A DNA stretch of 64,000 nt from Daphnia pulex (Eukaryota; Arthropoda; Branchiopoda; Diplostraca; Daphniidae), in contig NC_060019.1 in the NCBI RefSeq assembly GCF_021134715.1, positions 4,216,001 to 4,280,000 on the forward strand. Direction: 5' to 3'. Every line of letters begins with the position of its first letter. Position 1 is the first letter of the stretch. A program made the position numbers and the translations under genes. The notes under the pieces were generated by a model, which saw only the letters and a program-made list of their open reading frames with translations, had not been told where the DNA came from and ran no database searches. Below are positions 49,136 through 61,016 of the stretch, piece by piece.

Positions 49136-50440
49136 TGTATGCGCTTGCCGACGAGTGGGCTCAGTTGTGCGGGATTAATTGACCATGTGTCAAGGGTGTG
49201 CCCGGTGAACAGTGACGTGATTAGATTGCGGGTCACTAACGAACATTCGAAACATCGTTATGGCGAAATGACCTAATACCGTTAGCAAAATCACTACTTT
49301 TTTCTTTATTTATTACTATTACGTACGACACTATCTTCGTACGACTTAGTTTTTTCGGCCACAATTTATATCAAATGCCTATTGGGCAAAAAACTTAACT
49401 ATCAATTGGCGTCCCTTCTTCTTTCTTTTTCGATTCGACATTCTGCATCGATGTTTTGAGGTATCAGGCTTCCGCAAAGAAGGATCGAGAACAGTCGACA
49501 CCTGGTCGACACACTCCACCCAGGTGGCGCCTTTACCAGTTTGTTCTTCTTTCAATCCTTGTCGTCCTTTTTCTTAATTTTGATTTTTTTTATTGACCCC
49601 TCTTACCACCCTATCTGCTGTTATCTAATCCCTTTTTACTTAATCGCATCCGATGTGTTTCCGAGTGTGTTTCCTTTAATTAATAATTCCCAAACATCTA
49701 TCGGCGCACAGATCGCAATCGTGCACTCCTACTAGTGGATTAAACTTTCAGACGTACGTAAATCGAACCAAAAATGTATTAGTTCTATGTTGCGCATTAT
49801 TTAAAAGGGTTAATTCTCAACCACGTTTAATCTAAAATACTGTATGAAAGCGTACGAATCCATGCGCGGAGCCAGCGTGTTGTTGGTAACTTTTTGCTAC
49901 TCTTTAGTTTTCACTTTTCAGACTAATCAGAGCCAAACTTGTCCTTCATCAACCGTGATTGTTTACAAACTCGATTGTTACCCTACAAAGTAAATCCGTG
50001 AGATAAAAAATTATGTCGTGAAATCTGTCGCCCAGAGAGCTTCGTGTCACTGTCGCCTCCAGAAATTTACAGTGGGTGTTAGGCAAGACCCGACTATTAG
50101 GTAGTACCACCGGATTACACTTAAACATTTATCATCGAGCTACGAGACCATGGTTGTTGATGTACGAGACTGTAGACGAAGGGCTATCAAAATTTCGGGT
50201 TTGTTTTTGTAGCAACGAAAAAGAATTAAGAATCGAAGGAGTCCAGGACAAAATTACGGAATATCCGCAAAGGTTGGCATTTTCCGCAATCATGGCCATT
50301 TTTTTCACATTATTTTTCAATTAAAAATTCAAATTACAATTTGGACTTGGCTCATGTTAGACTTAAGAAAGAGGTAATACAATCAAAGTTAAAAGCTCGC
50401 GTAAAAGAATTCGAGAAAGAAATGCTAACAATTTTAGCCA
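49136..50440. other. spacer between SINE copies, CTCF-like site
   Basis: The first 150 bp is GC-richer and may extend the SINE. CCACCCAGGTGGCGCC at 49516-49531 contains AGGTGGCGC, the arthropod CTCF core. An open stretch at 50076-50324 shows no family resemblance. Nothing else was recognised. Confidence 0.4.
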
Positions 50441-50727
50441 AAATGAATGTCACTCTAGCTTGACTTTAGATCAAGCATCTCTTCAGGTACTGAATTTCTG
50501 AAGCGCCTGATTACCAATTGGGAATCTAGGTTCAATGAGAACTCACCAGAGGTCATCACTCGGGAGGCGAGAACACAATGCCTGGATTCACTAGATTTGT
50601 GACACCATAGTGGCGCCAGAGCGGGTGTGTGAGAAACTTCTAATGCTCACTGGGAGATTTGAACTCCCATCCCCAAGGAAAGGCACACCTGTTCAAAAGT
50701 GACGCCTTATCCAACACACCAACTCTT
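50441..50727 (-). repeat. tRNA-derived SINE, copy 2
   Basis: On the minus strand: GAGTTGGTGTGTTGGATAAG, GGCGTCAC, then the B-box GAGTTCAAATCTCCC, followed by CTCACACACCCGCT, GGCGCCACTATGG, AATCTAGTGA, CCCAATTGGTAATCAGG and GATGCTTGATCTAAAGTCA. The order is the same as in the plus-strand copy at 48867. The two copies differ by scattered substitutions and small indels, so they are separate insertions of moderate age. Confidence 0.8.
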
Positions 50728-51004
50728 CCACAGTAACAAACAGTAAAAATAAAAAAAATATTTTAAATTTCAGTGGTTGATCGCCACAAAAATTGAATCT
50801 TGTGTAATCGATGATTAATTGATACTGGTAAAATTTTAACACACGGAATTTCAATCGGTTTTGGTTTCATAGTCTAATAACTGATAAAACATCACGAAAT
50901 AAAATGTGGAATACGCGAGTTATTGAAAGAAGCAACGAAGACAAATTCTTGTATTGGGAATTAAGCAAAGAAATGTCGGAGAAACGTGATAGCGTCAACT
51001 AATA

Positions 51005-51112
51005 TATACATCACCTAATATCTGCTGTAGTAAACCGCTACGAAATATTTCGTTGCACCAATGCACTAACTAGCCATTCAACGAAATATTTCGTTGCGCT
51101 TACTACAGATAT
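51005..51112. repeat. inverted repeat with two CGAAATATTTCG palindromes
   Basis: The left arm (about 51016-51060: ATATCTGCTGTAGTAA, then ACGAAATATTTCGTTGCA) is mirrored by the right arm (about 51073-51112: AACGAAATATTTCGTTGCG, then TTACTACAGATAT). Each arm carries its own perfect 14-bp palindrome. A miniature foldback element is the likely explanation; the doubled palindrome could also be a protein-binding site. Confidence 0.6.
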
Positions 51113-51165
51113 TGACTAGTGCAACGAACAATTTTTTAACACTTAAGACAGCTGCTGATCTGTAT

Positions 51166-51670
51166 ACGTTCAATTCATTTAAAGTCCATTGCTTATTAAT
51201 TACCCGAGATCCGAACTTTCTAATTGTAGTCTACGCGTACGTTCTTACCCACACATGTTACATAATAGCAATTAATTTGATCGCATTACGTGATGAACAC
51301 ATATTCAATTCTTTGAAGAAATATTTATCTATCACTCTAAACAAATATATATCTTTCGTATGTACGCAGCGCTCATGAAACAACCTTGTACTTGCGGCGT
51401 TTTCCACAGGGAAATTTTTATTGTCGTCTCAGCGAGCGCTAGTAAATTTAATTACCTCTCTAAAATACAGCACTACCTTCCCACAACAAAAATGTCATAT
51501 CACTATAATCCATTCCTAGTAGAATATCCCTCAAGTGAGACACGGAGAAAAAAGGTTCAAGGACGAACATTCAAAGTTTTGCCGCCTACCCTTGAGGAAC
51601 TGAATCAAATATATTTTTTTGTGGAAATATTTATTATTTTGAAATAATAACCAATTTAATGGAATACTTT
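51166..51670 (+). repeat. dispersed 0.5-kb repeat with small ORF, copy 2
   Basis: Partner of 31157-31668. In this copy the frame from the ATG at 51492 stays open for 51 codons and reads 'MSYHYNPFLVEYPSSETRRK' followed by 'GRTFKVLPPTLEELNQI'. A leader with donor-like GCGCTAGTAAATTT and acceptor-like AAAATACAG lies just upstream. The segment therefore looks like the first exons of an unidentified gene, copied to two places. The family is not recognised. Confidence 0.6.
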
Positions 51671-52112
51671 TATTATAAAAAAAAATGCAAATGGATAACG
51701 GTTTAGTAATAAACATACTACACTAACACGAGACGCGCTCAATGACTATTCCTCTACTGACGCAACAGCGTTGACGATCGTAGTTCAATGTGGAATTATT
51801 TGAAATTATCAAAGAGGAAAGACATAAATCTTGTTTCATTTTCGTTCAAGGGGCGACTTTCGTCAAATATTTTCTTTGTCGCATACGAATGTAGTGTATT
51901 GATTAAATTTAGCAAATTTCTTGTTGTAAAGGTAAACGTTGTCATGCGCTTTTGTCGCTGACACAGTAGAATTCGGGTTTCGGAAGAATTGTAAATTTGT
52001 CTTATTCATCTTCTCACAACCAGATATATGAAGAAAAAAGTTAGGTTGAAATCATATAATGAATAGGAGGATATAACAGCATGTCAATTTAAAGATTTAA
52101 TTACAAGAGATA
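51671..52112. other. 3' spacer of the RNF13-like gene
   Basis: This stretch lies downstream of the RNF13-like stop codon. AT-rich; no further gene or repeat was seen. Confidence 0.4.
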
Positions 52113-53890
52113 TTAAACATTCATAGGATCCCGTGAGCGGTGACTTTCAGGAGTTAAATACACGGAACTATCGGCATTCAGGTTTTCCTGCGGCTGTTCT
52201 GCTTCACCGTCAGACGACATATCAATTTCTATGATTACGGCAAGGAAAAATAAGAAAACTAAAATGAAACAATACAAAACAACAATATTACCGTGAACCT
52301 GTCCGACGTCTTGGTCGTTTCCGGAAACCGTAGCTTCCCTAAAATTGACACTAAATCAATTATTCTGCGTTATAATACAAGCAATTCAAATTTTTGTGAT
52401 TTACTCGTTTTCAATAACAATCGAATCTGCAGATACAAGAACGGAATGCCCTCTATCGATAGCTTCTTCATCCAACACCAACGCATTTGATACACCATGG
52501 GTTCTGTTTCCAGTATTTCTCTAAAACCACAAAATATGTCTCAACATGGGAAAACAAAGAATTACCTTTATAAAAAAACAATTACGGTTTGATCAGTGAA
52601 CGTTCCTCCTGATGTTCCATACGTTCCTGGTCGAAGAAGAGGCCTAGATTCGTCCTCCGTTTCGGAATCAGAATCAGAAAGATGTTCACCTCGCGCAATT
52701 ACCCGCCTTTTACAAACTGGACACACTCGGCGATTTCGCGTAAGCCACGGATCGATGCATTTGGTGTGATAAGCTGTGAATAAAAATTGGTTTCATTTAT
52801 CACGGCCGTATTAAGACTAACAATAACAAATAATAATAATGAAATCCAATCCAACCATGGGAACAAGGTAGAATACGAAGTTTATCGCCATCTACGTAAT
52901 CTTCTAAGCATATGGCACATGTATCATATGGATCCCCTTTCTTGAATTTGTTAGTAGGGATGGTTTTCAAGGACGACGAAGGCAAACGAATACGTCTAGA
53001 TCGTCTGCGCTCCTTGACACACTTTATCAACTTAAAAAATTATGCAGGCATTAAATGATTATTCCCGAAATCATGACTTAGAACGTTGTTAAGTATAAAT
53101 AAATGATGAATCAAATCACTTACCATAAAAACTACCATTATTGCAAAACAGATTGCAACAACAATGGCAAAAGGTAGAAGATAGCTGTTTAGATTGAATG
53201 GCAATTCATTGGTCAATAACAGCATGTACCTTTTAAGGAAAATCATAGCTTAATTAATTGAGTTTATCCATTGATAGCTATGACCAATACCCATCATAAT
53301 ATTGGTAAATAGACTGAATTTTTAGTCCATCTGAAAAACAAACGAAAAATTTGTAAGTCAAACTATTGAAATGTAACAAGAGAACTCATAATTTACCATC
53401 TTGTCCAATGAATACAGCAGGAATTATAATATCATCATCATCTTCTCCTGCCATAGGCTCTGCAAAAAAATCATTATAAGAAGTGATAAATGCATCGTAA
53501 GTAAGCATATTTACCAATAAGATTGGATCCAACATTATAAATGATTGCAGCATCATAGTTAGCATTCTGAGCAGCACGAACTTTGTCAACAAAATTACAA
53601 TCATATCGTCTGATCAGAACAAACCATTTATCAGAACAATTGCTATTCTTTGGAGGAGGGTCAATTGTGTTACATGCATTTTGAGGATTAGCAATAACAA
53701 CACAGCCAATCAATCCATCAAATGGTAAGACTTTCCCAAAATTAGCAGGTAAACTGGGAAAAGCATTTACTGTGGAATTTGTATCAAGAGATATTACTAA
53801 AACATCTGCTTCTACTACCCATACCCACACAGATGTCAAAAAGATCAATTTACACAAAAAGTTGACAAGATAAGGTGAACTGTTGGACAT
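52113..53890 (-). CDS. rnf13: RNF13/Godzilla-like PA-TM-RING ubiquitin ligase, 408 aa
   Basis: Nine exons: 53890-53515, 53459-53397, 53330-53291, 53229-53124, 53030-52856, 52773-52586, 52520-52405, 52338-52292, 52228-52113. All are in frame. An earlier in-frame ATG exists at 53965, but the chosen one directly opens a signal peptide (core 'FLCKLIFLTSVWVWVVEA'). A protease-associated domain follows (about 45-160, 'PFDGLIGCVVIANP', 'WFVLIRRYDCNFVDKV'). Then come a transmembrane segment (about 176-195, 'LLPFAIVVAICFAIMVVFM') and a RING-H2 domain starting C233-C236 ('CAICLEDYVDGDKLRILPC', 'PWLTRNRRVCPVC'). The tail is acidic and Ser-rich. Family members are endolysosomal E3 ligases that control endosome traffic and ER stress. 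The gene is divergent from taxilin across 1.05 kb. Confidence 0.93.
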
Positions 53891-54940
53891 TGTAAACTTT
53901 ACGGGAAGATAATAACGATAATAAGAAATTTTGTCACGTCTCTTAAAGTCTAACAAACGTTTCACAAAGAATTTGTGGGGGTAAAAAGTTCTAAAGAAAA
54001 CCCACTACACAATCACTGAAATTTTAATCCATTTTAAGACGACTCTAAATAAGATCAAAAGTGTAAATGGTTTTATAGACGATTTGATTCTGATGTTAAC
54101 GATATGAAATTGCAGCAATTTTGGCTCTAGGGATCAACGAAAACACTGTAATAAGTGGATTCGCTCTTTAATAAGACAATAACATATTCCGTAAATCCGT
54201 AGTAGCTATACAGTTTCGACATCGCGGCCAATGATGTCTCACTTTTTGGGGAGCCTATTTTTTAAATAGGGTTGCTTTCAACGCTCGTAGCGTTAGAAAA
54301 TGGAAACCTATCTTCCATCTGTGAAGGGTAATTGTTTTCTCTGATCACACGATTTCTTATTCTTACATCTAGTAATAAAATTGTTGGTTGGTCATTTAGC
54401 TTAAAATTATTTATACTAAAAGATGTTATTTTCGTGCTTTCATATAATTGTGAAGTTGGGAATTTTAAAATAACAATGCCCTAGATGGCGAGGTTCGACA
54501 CTAGAAATTATCATCCGTCTGCTTGTGTTTATCGACCAAGACTCCGCCCCCAGAGAAGAGTGCCAAGAGGCAAGAGCAGCCAACACTCCCACTCCCAACA
54601 GCCAACGGCGAAGGGCCAAGATAGATAGACTTTTTTTTAACTTTTTTGGTACTTTTTTGGTGTTCGCGGGTAAAAAGGACGTAGGATGTCCGGCCATGTA
54701 GTATAGCAGAGACGGACCTACTGTTATTGGTTGCATATTACTCTATTTCTAGAGACCTCCGAAACGTACCAAAGTGCCTCCGTGGAATTCCCTGGGAACA
54801 CCTTTTTCATCCGAGTTACTAACAAATAGCTTTATCCCCATTTTAAGCAGTGTAGGAGAGTAGAAATTCCGGTGAAGTTGAATTTGCCAAGCCTCGTAGT
54901 CATTCAATAGGACCATAGTGGAGGGTTGAAATTTTAAACA
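53891..54940. promoter_or_regulatory. divergent promoter region, RNF13/taxilin
   Basis: No gene is supported here; the open minus-strand stretch at 54440-54736 shows no family resemblance or splice context. CCCTAGATGGCGAGG at 54479-54493 resembles the CTCF core and shares 11 identical bases with 24884-24894, in the other divergent spacer. Likely 5' leaders flank each start codon. Confidence 0.45.
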
Positions 54941-56690
54941 ATGAGTAGTTCAAAATCTGAAGAATTATCTCAAGCTATTGCAGATATTTTGAAAGCTGGT
55001 GGAGAGAAAAATGAAAAGAGCAAGTCTCGTAAAAAAGAAATGCGCGGTGTTGAAGTACTGCTGAAATCAATGAACAATTTAACAACTGAAGAGAAACTGA
55101 AGGTAAGCAATTTTTATGATGGTTAACTTATATACATCAGTATAATGAAAATCTCATACAAATCTGGTAGGTTTTAACACAAAAATATGCCGAATTGCTG
55201 GAAGAAAACAGATCAACTGCTGCTAGTTTAAAAAATAATGAAAAGCATATGACAGTTTTACAAAAGGAAAAAGAACAACTGCAAATGGAAAATGGGAAGT
55301 CTCTTTTAGCTCGGTCAAGATTAGAAGAACTCTGCCGTGAGCTCCAGAGACAGAATAAGGTTGTAAAAGGTAGTTTTCCCATATTGTTCTACATTCCATC
55401 CCACACATTCAAGATACCTGTTCATCAACTAAATACAAATGTTCTTTGGTAGAGGAGAGCATGCTACGTGTACGTGAAGAAGAAGAACGTAGAAAAGAAG
55501 TATCTACTAAATTTCAGACAACACTTTCTGAAGTTTCAGCATTACTTCAGCAGAACAATGATAAGAATCAAAAATTACGTGATGAAAACAGTGAAATGGC
55601 TACAAAATTACAGATGCTGTGTGACCAGTACAGCTTAAGGGAACAACATTTGGAGAAATTAGGGAAGCAGTATGACATTGAACGTCAACTAAATGAAGCT
55701 AAACTTGCAAAAATACGAATGGATTCCGCGGAAGCTAAGGAAAAACTGCTGAAAGAAAAGCAGATACTTCTGCTGGTTTGTTACATTTTGCCTATCTTAC
55801 TAATATGATACAAATTTTTCTATACATTGAAAATGTTTGGTTAAAACAGGATCTAACTGAATATCAAAAGAAATGTCAAGTCATGCAGGAGGAGGAAGTA
55901 GGACTGCGCCACCAGTTGTCTATGTATACAGACAAATATGATGACTTTCAAAAGGTAAAATTGGCATCCAATTAGTCCAATAAGTTGATTTTAAATTATT
56001 TCAATTTCTTGTTTAATTGAACAGGCATTAAAAGCCAGCAATCAACAGTTCAGTTGCTTTAAAACTCAAATGGATGAAATGACTAAAAAGCTTAAGAGCT
56101 TGGAAAAGGAAACGGCGCTTTGGAAACAGCGTTGGGAGAAAAGTAACTCTTTGCTAACCGAAATGGCCAGTGAAAAGAAACAAAGGGATTCTGAACTCCT
56201 TACTACCACAAAGCAACTGGCCCAACTTGAAAAGCTCTGTAGAGCAATGCAGACAGAAAGAGCTTCATTAATCACAGAAATAAAGTCTATTAAAATGGCT
56301 CCTTTTGGCGAATTATCAGAATCTACGACCAACGAAGGTTTTCATTCAGAAAGCGTCGCTACTGTAACCCAACAAATTTTAACGTTGCCTAATGTTGAAC
56401 AACCATGCAGCAACTCTGGCGCTGATGTATGTCACATTGACGCCAATAAAGTTTCAGTAAACTTAAAAGAAATTGATTCAGATGCTAATATTCTGCTTTC
56501 AATTCCTCATGATATTAATTGCGAACAGTTTGTTCAGGTTTTGGAAATTTCAGCTGAACGTTGCACAGATTTATCTCTTGGGAGCGATGATGTGAAAAGT
56601 TCCGCTCTAGTACACTCGCCTTCATCTGAAACCGCTAATATAATCGCTCCTATGGATTCACCTTCTCAGGAATCTGTTGTAATTAACTAG
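54941..56690 (+). CDS. txln: taxilin, 484 aa
   Basis: Five exons: 54941-55102, 55171-55369, 55453-55775, 55850-55954, 56025-56690. All join in frame. Residues about 55-310 form the long taxilin coiled coil, with the family's characteristic blocks 'SRLEELCRELQRQNK', 'LREQHLEKLGKQYDIERQL', 'LSMYTDKYDDFQKALKASN' and 'ETALWKQRWEKSN'. The last 170 residues are low-complexity, Ser/Thr-rich and not conserved. Taxilins bind syntaxins that are free of the SNARE complex and the nascent polypeptide-associated complex, so they act in vesicle traffic and secretion. The short N-terminus before the coil is typical of invertebrate single-copy taxilins. Confidence 0.93.
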
Positions 56691-57272
56691 TCATGAATAA
56701 GAACAAATACAATGCTTAAAGACTGCACGTTTTAATTTTTCTAGACAAGAATTGACTTAGTTCGGTGACTAGCATTTATTTAAAAACAAAATTAATAACC
56801 TATTGATTAAAGAATTGATGAAGAACGAAAAATTACATTATTTGTTGATCAATTATTAATGAGTAGACTACTTCCACCGAAGAGTGATAAAATGTAATTA
56901 TCAATTTTTTTTCAACTTTATTCTTCCAAGTATAACATGTTATAGCTCCCGTTCTAAATCAAATAGATTCATTTTATGACAAACTAGAGTATAATTTCGA
57001 ACGCTTTCTTTGTAAGACGCGTAAGGAAATCAATCAATAACAATAAATGTCTCAAAACATTTTTGAATTCTTTAAACAAAGCAAGAAAAAAAAATAACAT
57101 TGAACACCACAGATTAGCGTTCGAAATAGAAGGTTAAAGGCATCCAAATGATCCAAGAAGTCTAACTTCCAGAATTAATCAGTAGCAAAATTAGCAGCAT
57201 GTGCAACTTCTAGTCATCAAACAACTTTTCGTAATGTAACAAAATTTGTGTGATGTTTTCTTGAAATATAGT
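56691..57272. terminator. 3' spacer between convergent taxilin and acyltransferase copy 2
   Basis: AT-rich spacer holding the 3' ends of both convergent genes. No gene or repeat was recognised. Confidence 0.4.
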
Positions 57273-58936
57273 TCAGTTTGTCTTGGTACGAGGACTGTGT
57301 CCATATTCTGATCCCTTGCTAGCACTGCTAAGATCCATCAACTTGAGCAACGCGACGATCACTGAAAAATAGAACAAAAATGAATCATCAATTTTAAGAA
57401 GAATGTGTGGCCACTAGGTTTTCAATATTACCTAGTCCTAATAAAACAACTCCTATCACGATGTTAACGAATCCAGAGCAGAACAGCGAGTAGAAAGCAT
57501 TTAACACAGGAGGAAGGGTTAAACAAGATGTAATGAAAATAGTTAGCAATGTCCAAAGACGTCTTGGACGATAATGACTGCGAATGGGACCACTGAAGTG
57601 ATGACCGGGAAGAGAAGACGGAAATTGTCCTTCGGTCTTGAAGATGTCAATCATTTTATCCTAAGGACAATCAAACAAAATAAACGTGAAAAATATCATT
57701 AAAATAAAACAGAGTAATTTATTTTTTGCCAATACTTTATGATGGAAGTTCTGATGTAGCCAATTAGCTGCTTTATCGCTATCCTCTGGAATGTCGTCAA
57801 GAGGTATGCGCTCAATTAATACTTCGGCTGCGATAGGGCGGCCAAGTACTAAACTTTTGAACACAGGCGCAGCAGCTTCTTTACTGTTGACAATCAAAAT
57901 ACCAACATAAAAAAGATGTTCAAAAAGTTTTTTTTTTAACCTTACATATCAAACACCATAGTAGCACAGTAGATTGCAGGGAACTTCCCCCTAAGCTTTT
58001 CAATTGACGAAACAAAACCCTTTGTACGAGGAACCAACAAATGTTTCAAAGGTGGAAGGCCCGTTTTTTGAGCAAATTCAACAGATGCTGCATGCTTAGC
58101 TGGAGTATATCTTGTTCCCTCAGCAAACAAATGTAACTAAAAAATGTGAAAACTGTAGTCTCTGGTAATTTATTTTCATTAGGCATTCAACTTACCATGA
58201 CAGGATCAGGACAGTTAGTCATCTCAGATAATTGGTTCTCTAATGTTGTCTTGTCTTTTTCCCAGCTCCTATAAATTTAAAATGTGGCAAATAAAGGTAA
58301 AAATAATAATAATAAAAAAATAAATGTAATACCTCTCCAGAAATGCATTTTCTGAAAAAAAGGCTGTCCATCCAATAATAGGTACTTTCTTGAAGGATTT
58401 TTTAACCAATGCTTTGGCACCCTGAATTATTACAGTAAAGTATGCAAGGAATAAATATAAATGAATTATTTAGATAATTTAAGAATAACCAAAGGTAAGA
58501 ATGCTTACCCCTAACATCCTAACATGCTCACAGAAAAACCAGCTAAATAGCCAATCTACTTCATATGAATGGTTGAGTAGGAGGACTGCATGTTCACTAC
58601 CCAATTTTTCCCATGTCTGATCATCAGTATAGATTGTGCATGTAGAACTCGACCACCACTCTGCAAGAAACTCCATTTCTGTTTTAAATTACAATAACGT
58701 TTGATAAAAGATAAATATAATAATAAATATAATTAATAAATTTACTTACGGCCCCAAACTGCATAAGTGAAATAATAATTAAGTTTGCGGAACAAAAAAG
58801 GACTGAGAGGTTTTAAACAAACCCACAGTAAAAGTTGAACAAAGTTAATCAATAATCCGGAAATAAGGAAATTTACGCCAATCACAACAAATCCGGCAAA
58901 TGATAATCCCTCCTTGAAGTTAATATTTGGCACCAT
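57273..58936 (-). CDS. Agpat: AGPAT3/4-type lysophospholipid acyltransferase, 391 aa (copy 2)
   Basis: Eight exons: 58936-58750, 58678-58509, 58421-58333, 58268-58196, 58136-57946, 57883-57736, 57660-57432, 57361-57273. All are in frame. The protein has an N-terminal membrane segment (about 12-45), the catalytic NHX4D motif at N98-H99...D104 ('NHSYEVD'), 'EGTR' at 179-182, 'VPRTKGF', 'LIERIPLDDIPED' and two C-terminal membrane segments. Expected activity is acyl-CoA:1-acylglycerol-3-phosphate acyltransferase at ER/Golgi membranes. It is a paralog of 28415-30196. Both encode 391 residues and several exon lengths match exactly (148, 89 and combined 162 and 191 bp), but three intron positions differ. 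Confidence 0.93.
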
Positions 58937-60467
58937 TTTAATATGCGAAATTTCGAGTCGATATACACGTGTTCAGCCTGTGTTCATCAAACATAACCGA
59001 GTTAGTACAAATTTATTAATTTAAGTAAATTAAGATTTTTACTAGATATTACCAATGATAGGGACGACAATGAGATTGGAAGAATAAGTAGCGAACACTG
59101 AGCCTGACTGAACTGACGAATGTCAATCAAACGACAAACGTTCAGTACAATCTGTTGAATGAATCTCTTAACCCACGCGATGACAGCAAAACGATACAGT
59201 ACTCAGTAGTCGCGAGACCCAACTTCTAGGCCCTTCTAGTGGCAAAACATGGCCCTCATAATTTCATGCAACATAACCATGAAAAAAAGTGGAACTGCTG
59301 TGCTGTAGCCTGTGGACTATCCTACAAATATTTAGTCTGCTTTACCTCCACTCGTAAGCAATACCGCCATAGCTATGCTGCTCATAGATAAACGAGATTC
59401 CTTACTTTTAGGAATAGGAATGCGACGAAAGTGAGCGCCTCTACAGTGGTTGCAGACAAGTAAAGATTTTTATAGTTGTCATTTTATGCAACTAGTTATT
59501 TTTTTTTCAAAATAGTTTATCGATTTCAATATTAGTATTAAAAAATAATCATTTAGTAATTAAAAATAAACTGAATCCTTCTATGGGGTACCAAAAATCA
59601 AATATGGTAATCGATTTTTGAACATTTTTTTGGGAAAAAGTGTTCATTTCGCACCCCATACCATATCCTTCGCTGCGCGGAAAAGTTTCTCAATTTGTAA
59701 ATGAGTTCTCTCCTTAAATCGAGGGCAGCCAATAGACCTCTTGCACCGTGCGGATAGCAGGATTCTTGTATTCCGACAACGCTGCAATCCGCCATATTGA
59801 GAAAACCCCACCCTTTTTTAACACTGTCTCTTATGGAAGTATTTTTTCAAAGTGTTTTTTCTCTTAACTGGATAACAACTTCGACCAAAGAAAAATATTG
59901 AAAAATACCACATTATTCAGGTAATACGTAGCATGTAAGTTTTCCACTATTGAAGTAGTGGAAGTTATATTAATTAAATGTTTTGTACAGGGCATATGGG
60001 CATTGTTTACATATGCAGGACCCAAACGTGTATAGTTTACTTACAATTTTTAACATTTTTCCACTGAAACACTTGGTAATTTATTTCTGCACCATCGTCG
60101 CGGTGCAGAGCGTAACTTGGTGTTACAACGCACAGGGTCGAAAAAAATACAACCCGGGCCTGAAGATCACCCACGTCTGTAATAAAAAATCTCTAATAAA
60201 TATCCTGGTAATTTTACGAGAAAAATCTGGGTAATCAACTTCTAGACTACAATGTGGGGATTTATTTTTAACAAAGATTAAATATCGGTATACATTGTCA
60301 GTTTGTTGCCTTCTGTTTTGGTTTTGCCCGTCTTATGACGGAATGTAGCTACTTACCACTCTGATCGGTTTTTTAAAACTTCCTATTCCTAAGGTCTGTT
60401 TTGGTTTTTAATCCTTACTCTGGGTCAGATAGGGACTAAATCCAAAAACTTAAGGGTGTGCGACATT
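58937..60467. other. spacer with an isolated MADCSVVG open frame
   Basis: The left end contains the promoter of acyltransferase copy 2. On the minus strand at 59795-59598 an ATG opens 'MADCSVVG', which resembles the first residues of THAP-type zinc finger proteins. The rest of the frame does not follow the THAP pattern, and a neighbouring frame reads 'RFKERTHLQIEKLF'. I read it as a decayed exon or chance. Nothing else was recognised. Confidence 0.3.
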
Positions 60468-60553
60468 CAGGCCCAGTCATTCAGGCCCGCGTCTTACAGG
60501 CCCACCTTTTTATTACGTGCCTTTCAGGCCCAATTTTGACGACCTTCAGGCCC
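60468..60553. repeat. cluster of five CAGGCCC repeats
   Basis: CAGGCCC occurs at 60468, 60482, 60497, 60525 and 60547, mostly as TTCAGGCCCA, all on the same strand, within an otherwise AT-rich region. Spacing is 14, 15, 28 and 22 bases. The cluster could be subterminal repeats of an unidentified transposon or a protein-binding array. A tRNA-like B-box (AGTTCGAAACCC, about 60690) with a terminal CCA lies 140 bp to the right and is not convincing as a gene. Confidence 0.55.
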
Positions 60554-61016
60554 AAGTTTTTTTAAAAATAAAATCATGGTTAAATGTTAATTTGTTTGTA
60601 TAATTCATTTGTTAAAAAAATACGAGGTTCTGCTAAAAATAATATATTGGCGTTAGATGGCTTGATATGGGTCTGATGCGGTAGACTCGAGTTCGAAACC
60701 CGTCGGAACCAATTTTAGTTTTCTTATGAATTCTTCTGGTAGTTGATGGAAGTGGATGACTGTTAAACGAAGAATTGTTAATGCTTAAACGAAGAAATAG
60801 GAAGTAGAAGCAGGAAGTAGAAACAGCAAATACAATTCCTTAAAAGCACTTCCGTTTTATATTCAATTTCTTTTCATTTCTTCCTTTCAAATTTACTGCG
60901 GTGTCTAAGAAAAGAGTATCTTTTTCATTTTCACATTTTTGCAATCGATGTTAACGTTTTGACACCCAAACTCAACTACCCCGCCGCTGATCCTTATTTA
61001 CCCGCAGAAAAATATA

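Noticed and set aside
50076-50324. 82-codon frame between SINE copies
   Set aside because: No family resemblance or coding-like context; likely chance.
54440-54736. 99-codon minus-strand frame in the RNF13/taxilin spacer
   Set aside because: No conserved motif and no splice context, and it spans a divergent promoter.
59598-59795. THAP zinc finger gene
   Set aside because: Only the first eight residues fit; the C2CH spacing does not follow.
60628-60712. tRNA-like sequence ending in CCA
   Set aside because: B-box-like and terminal CCA match, but no D-arm or A-box at the right distance.
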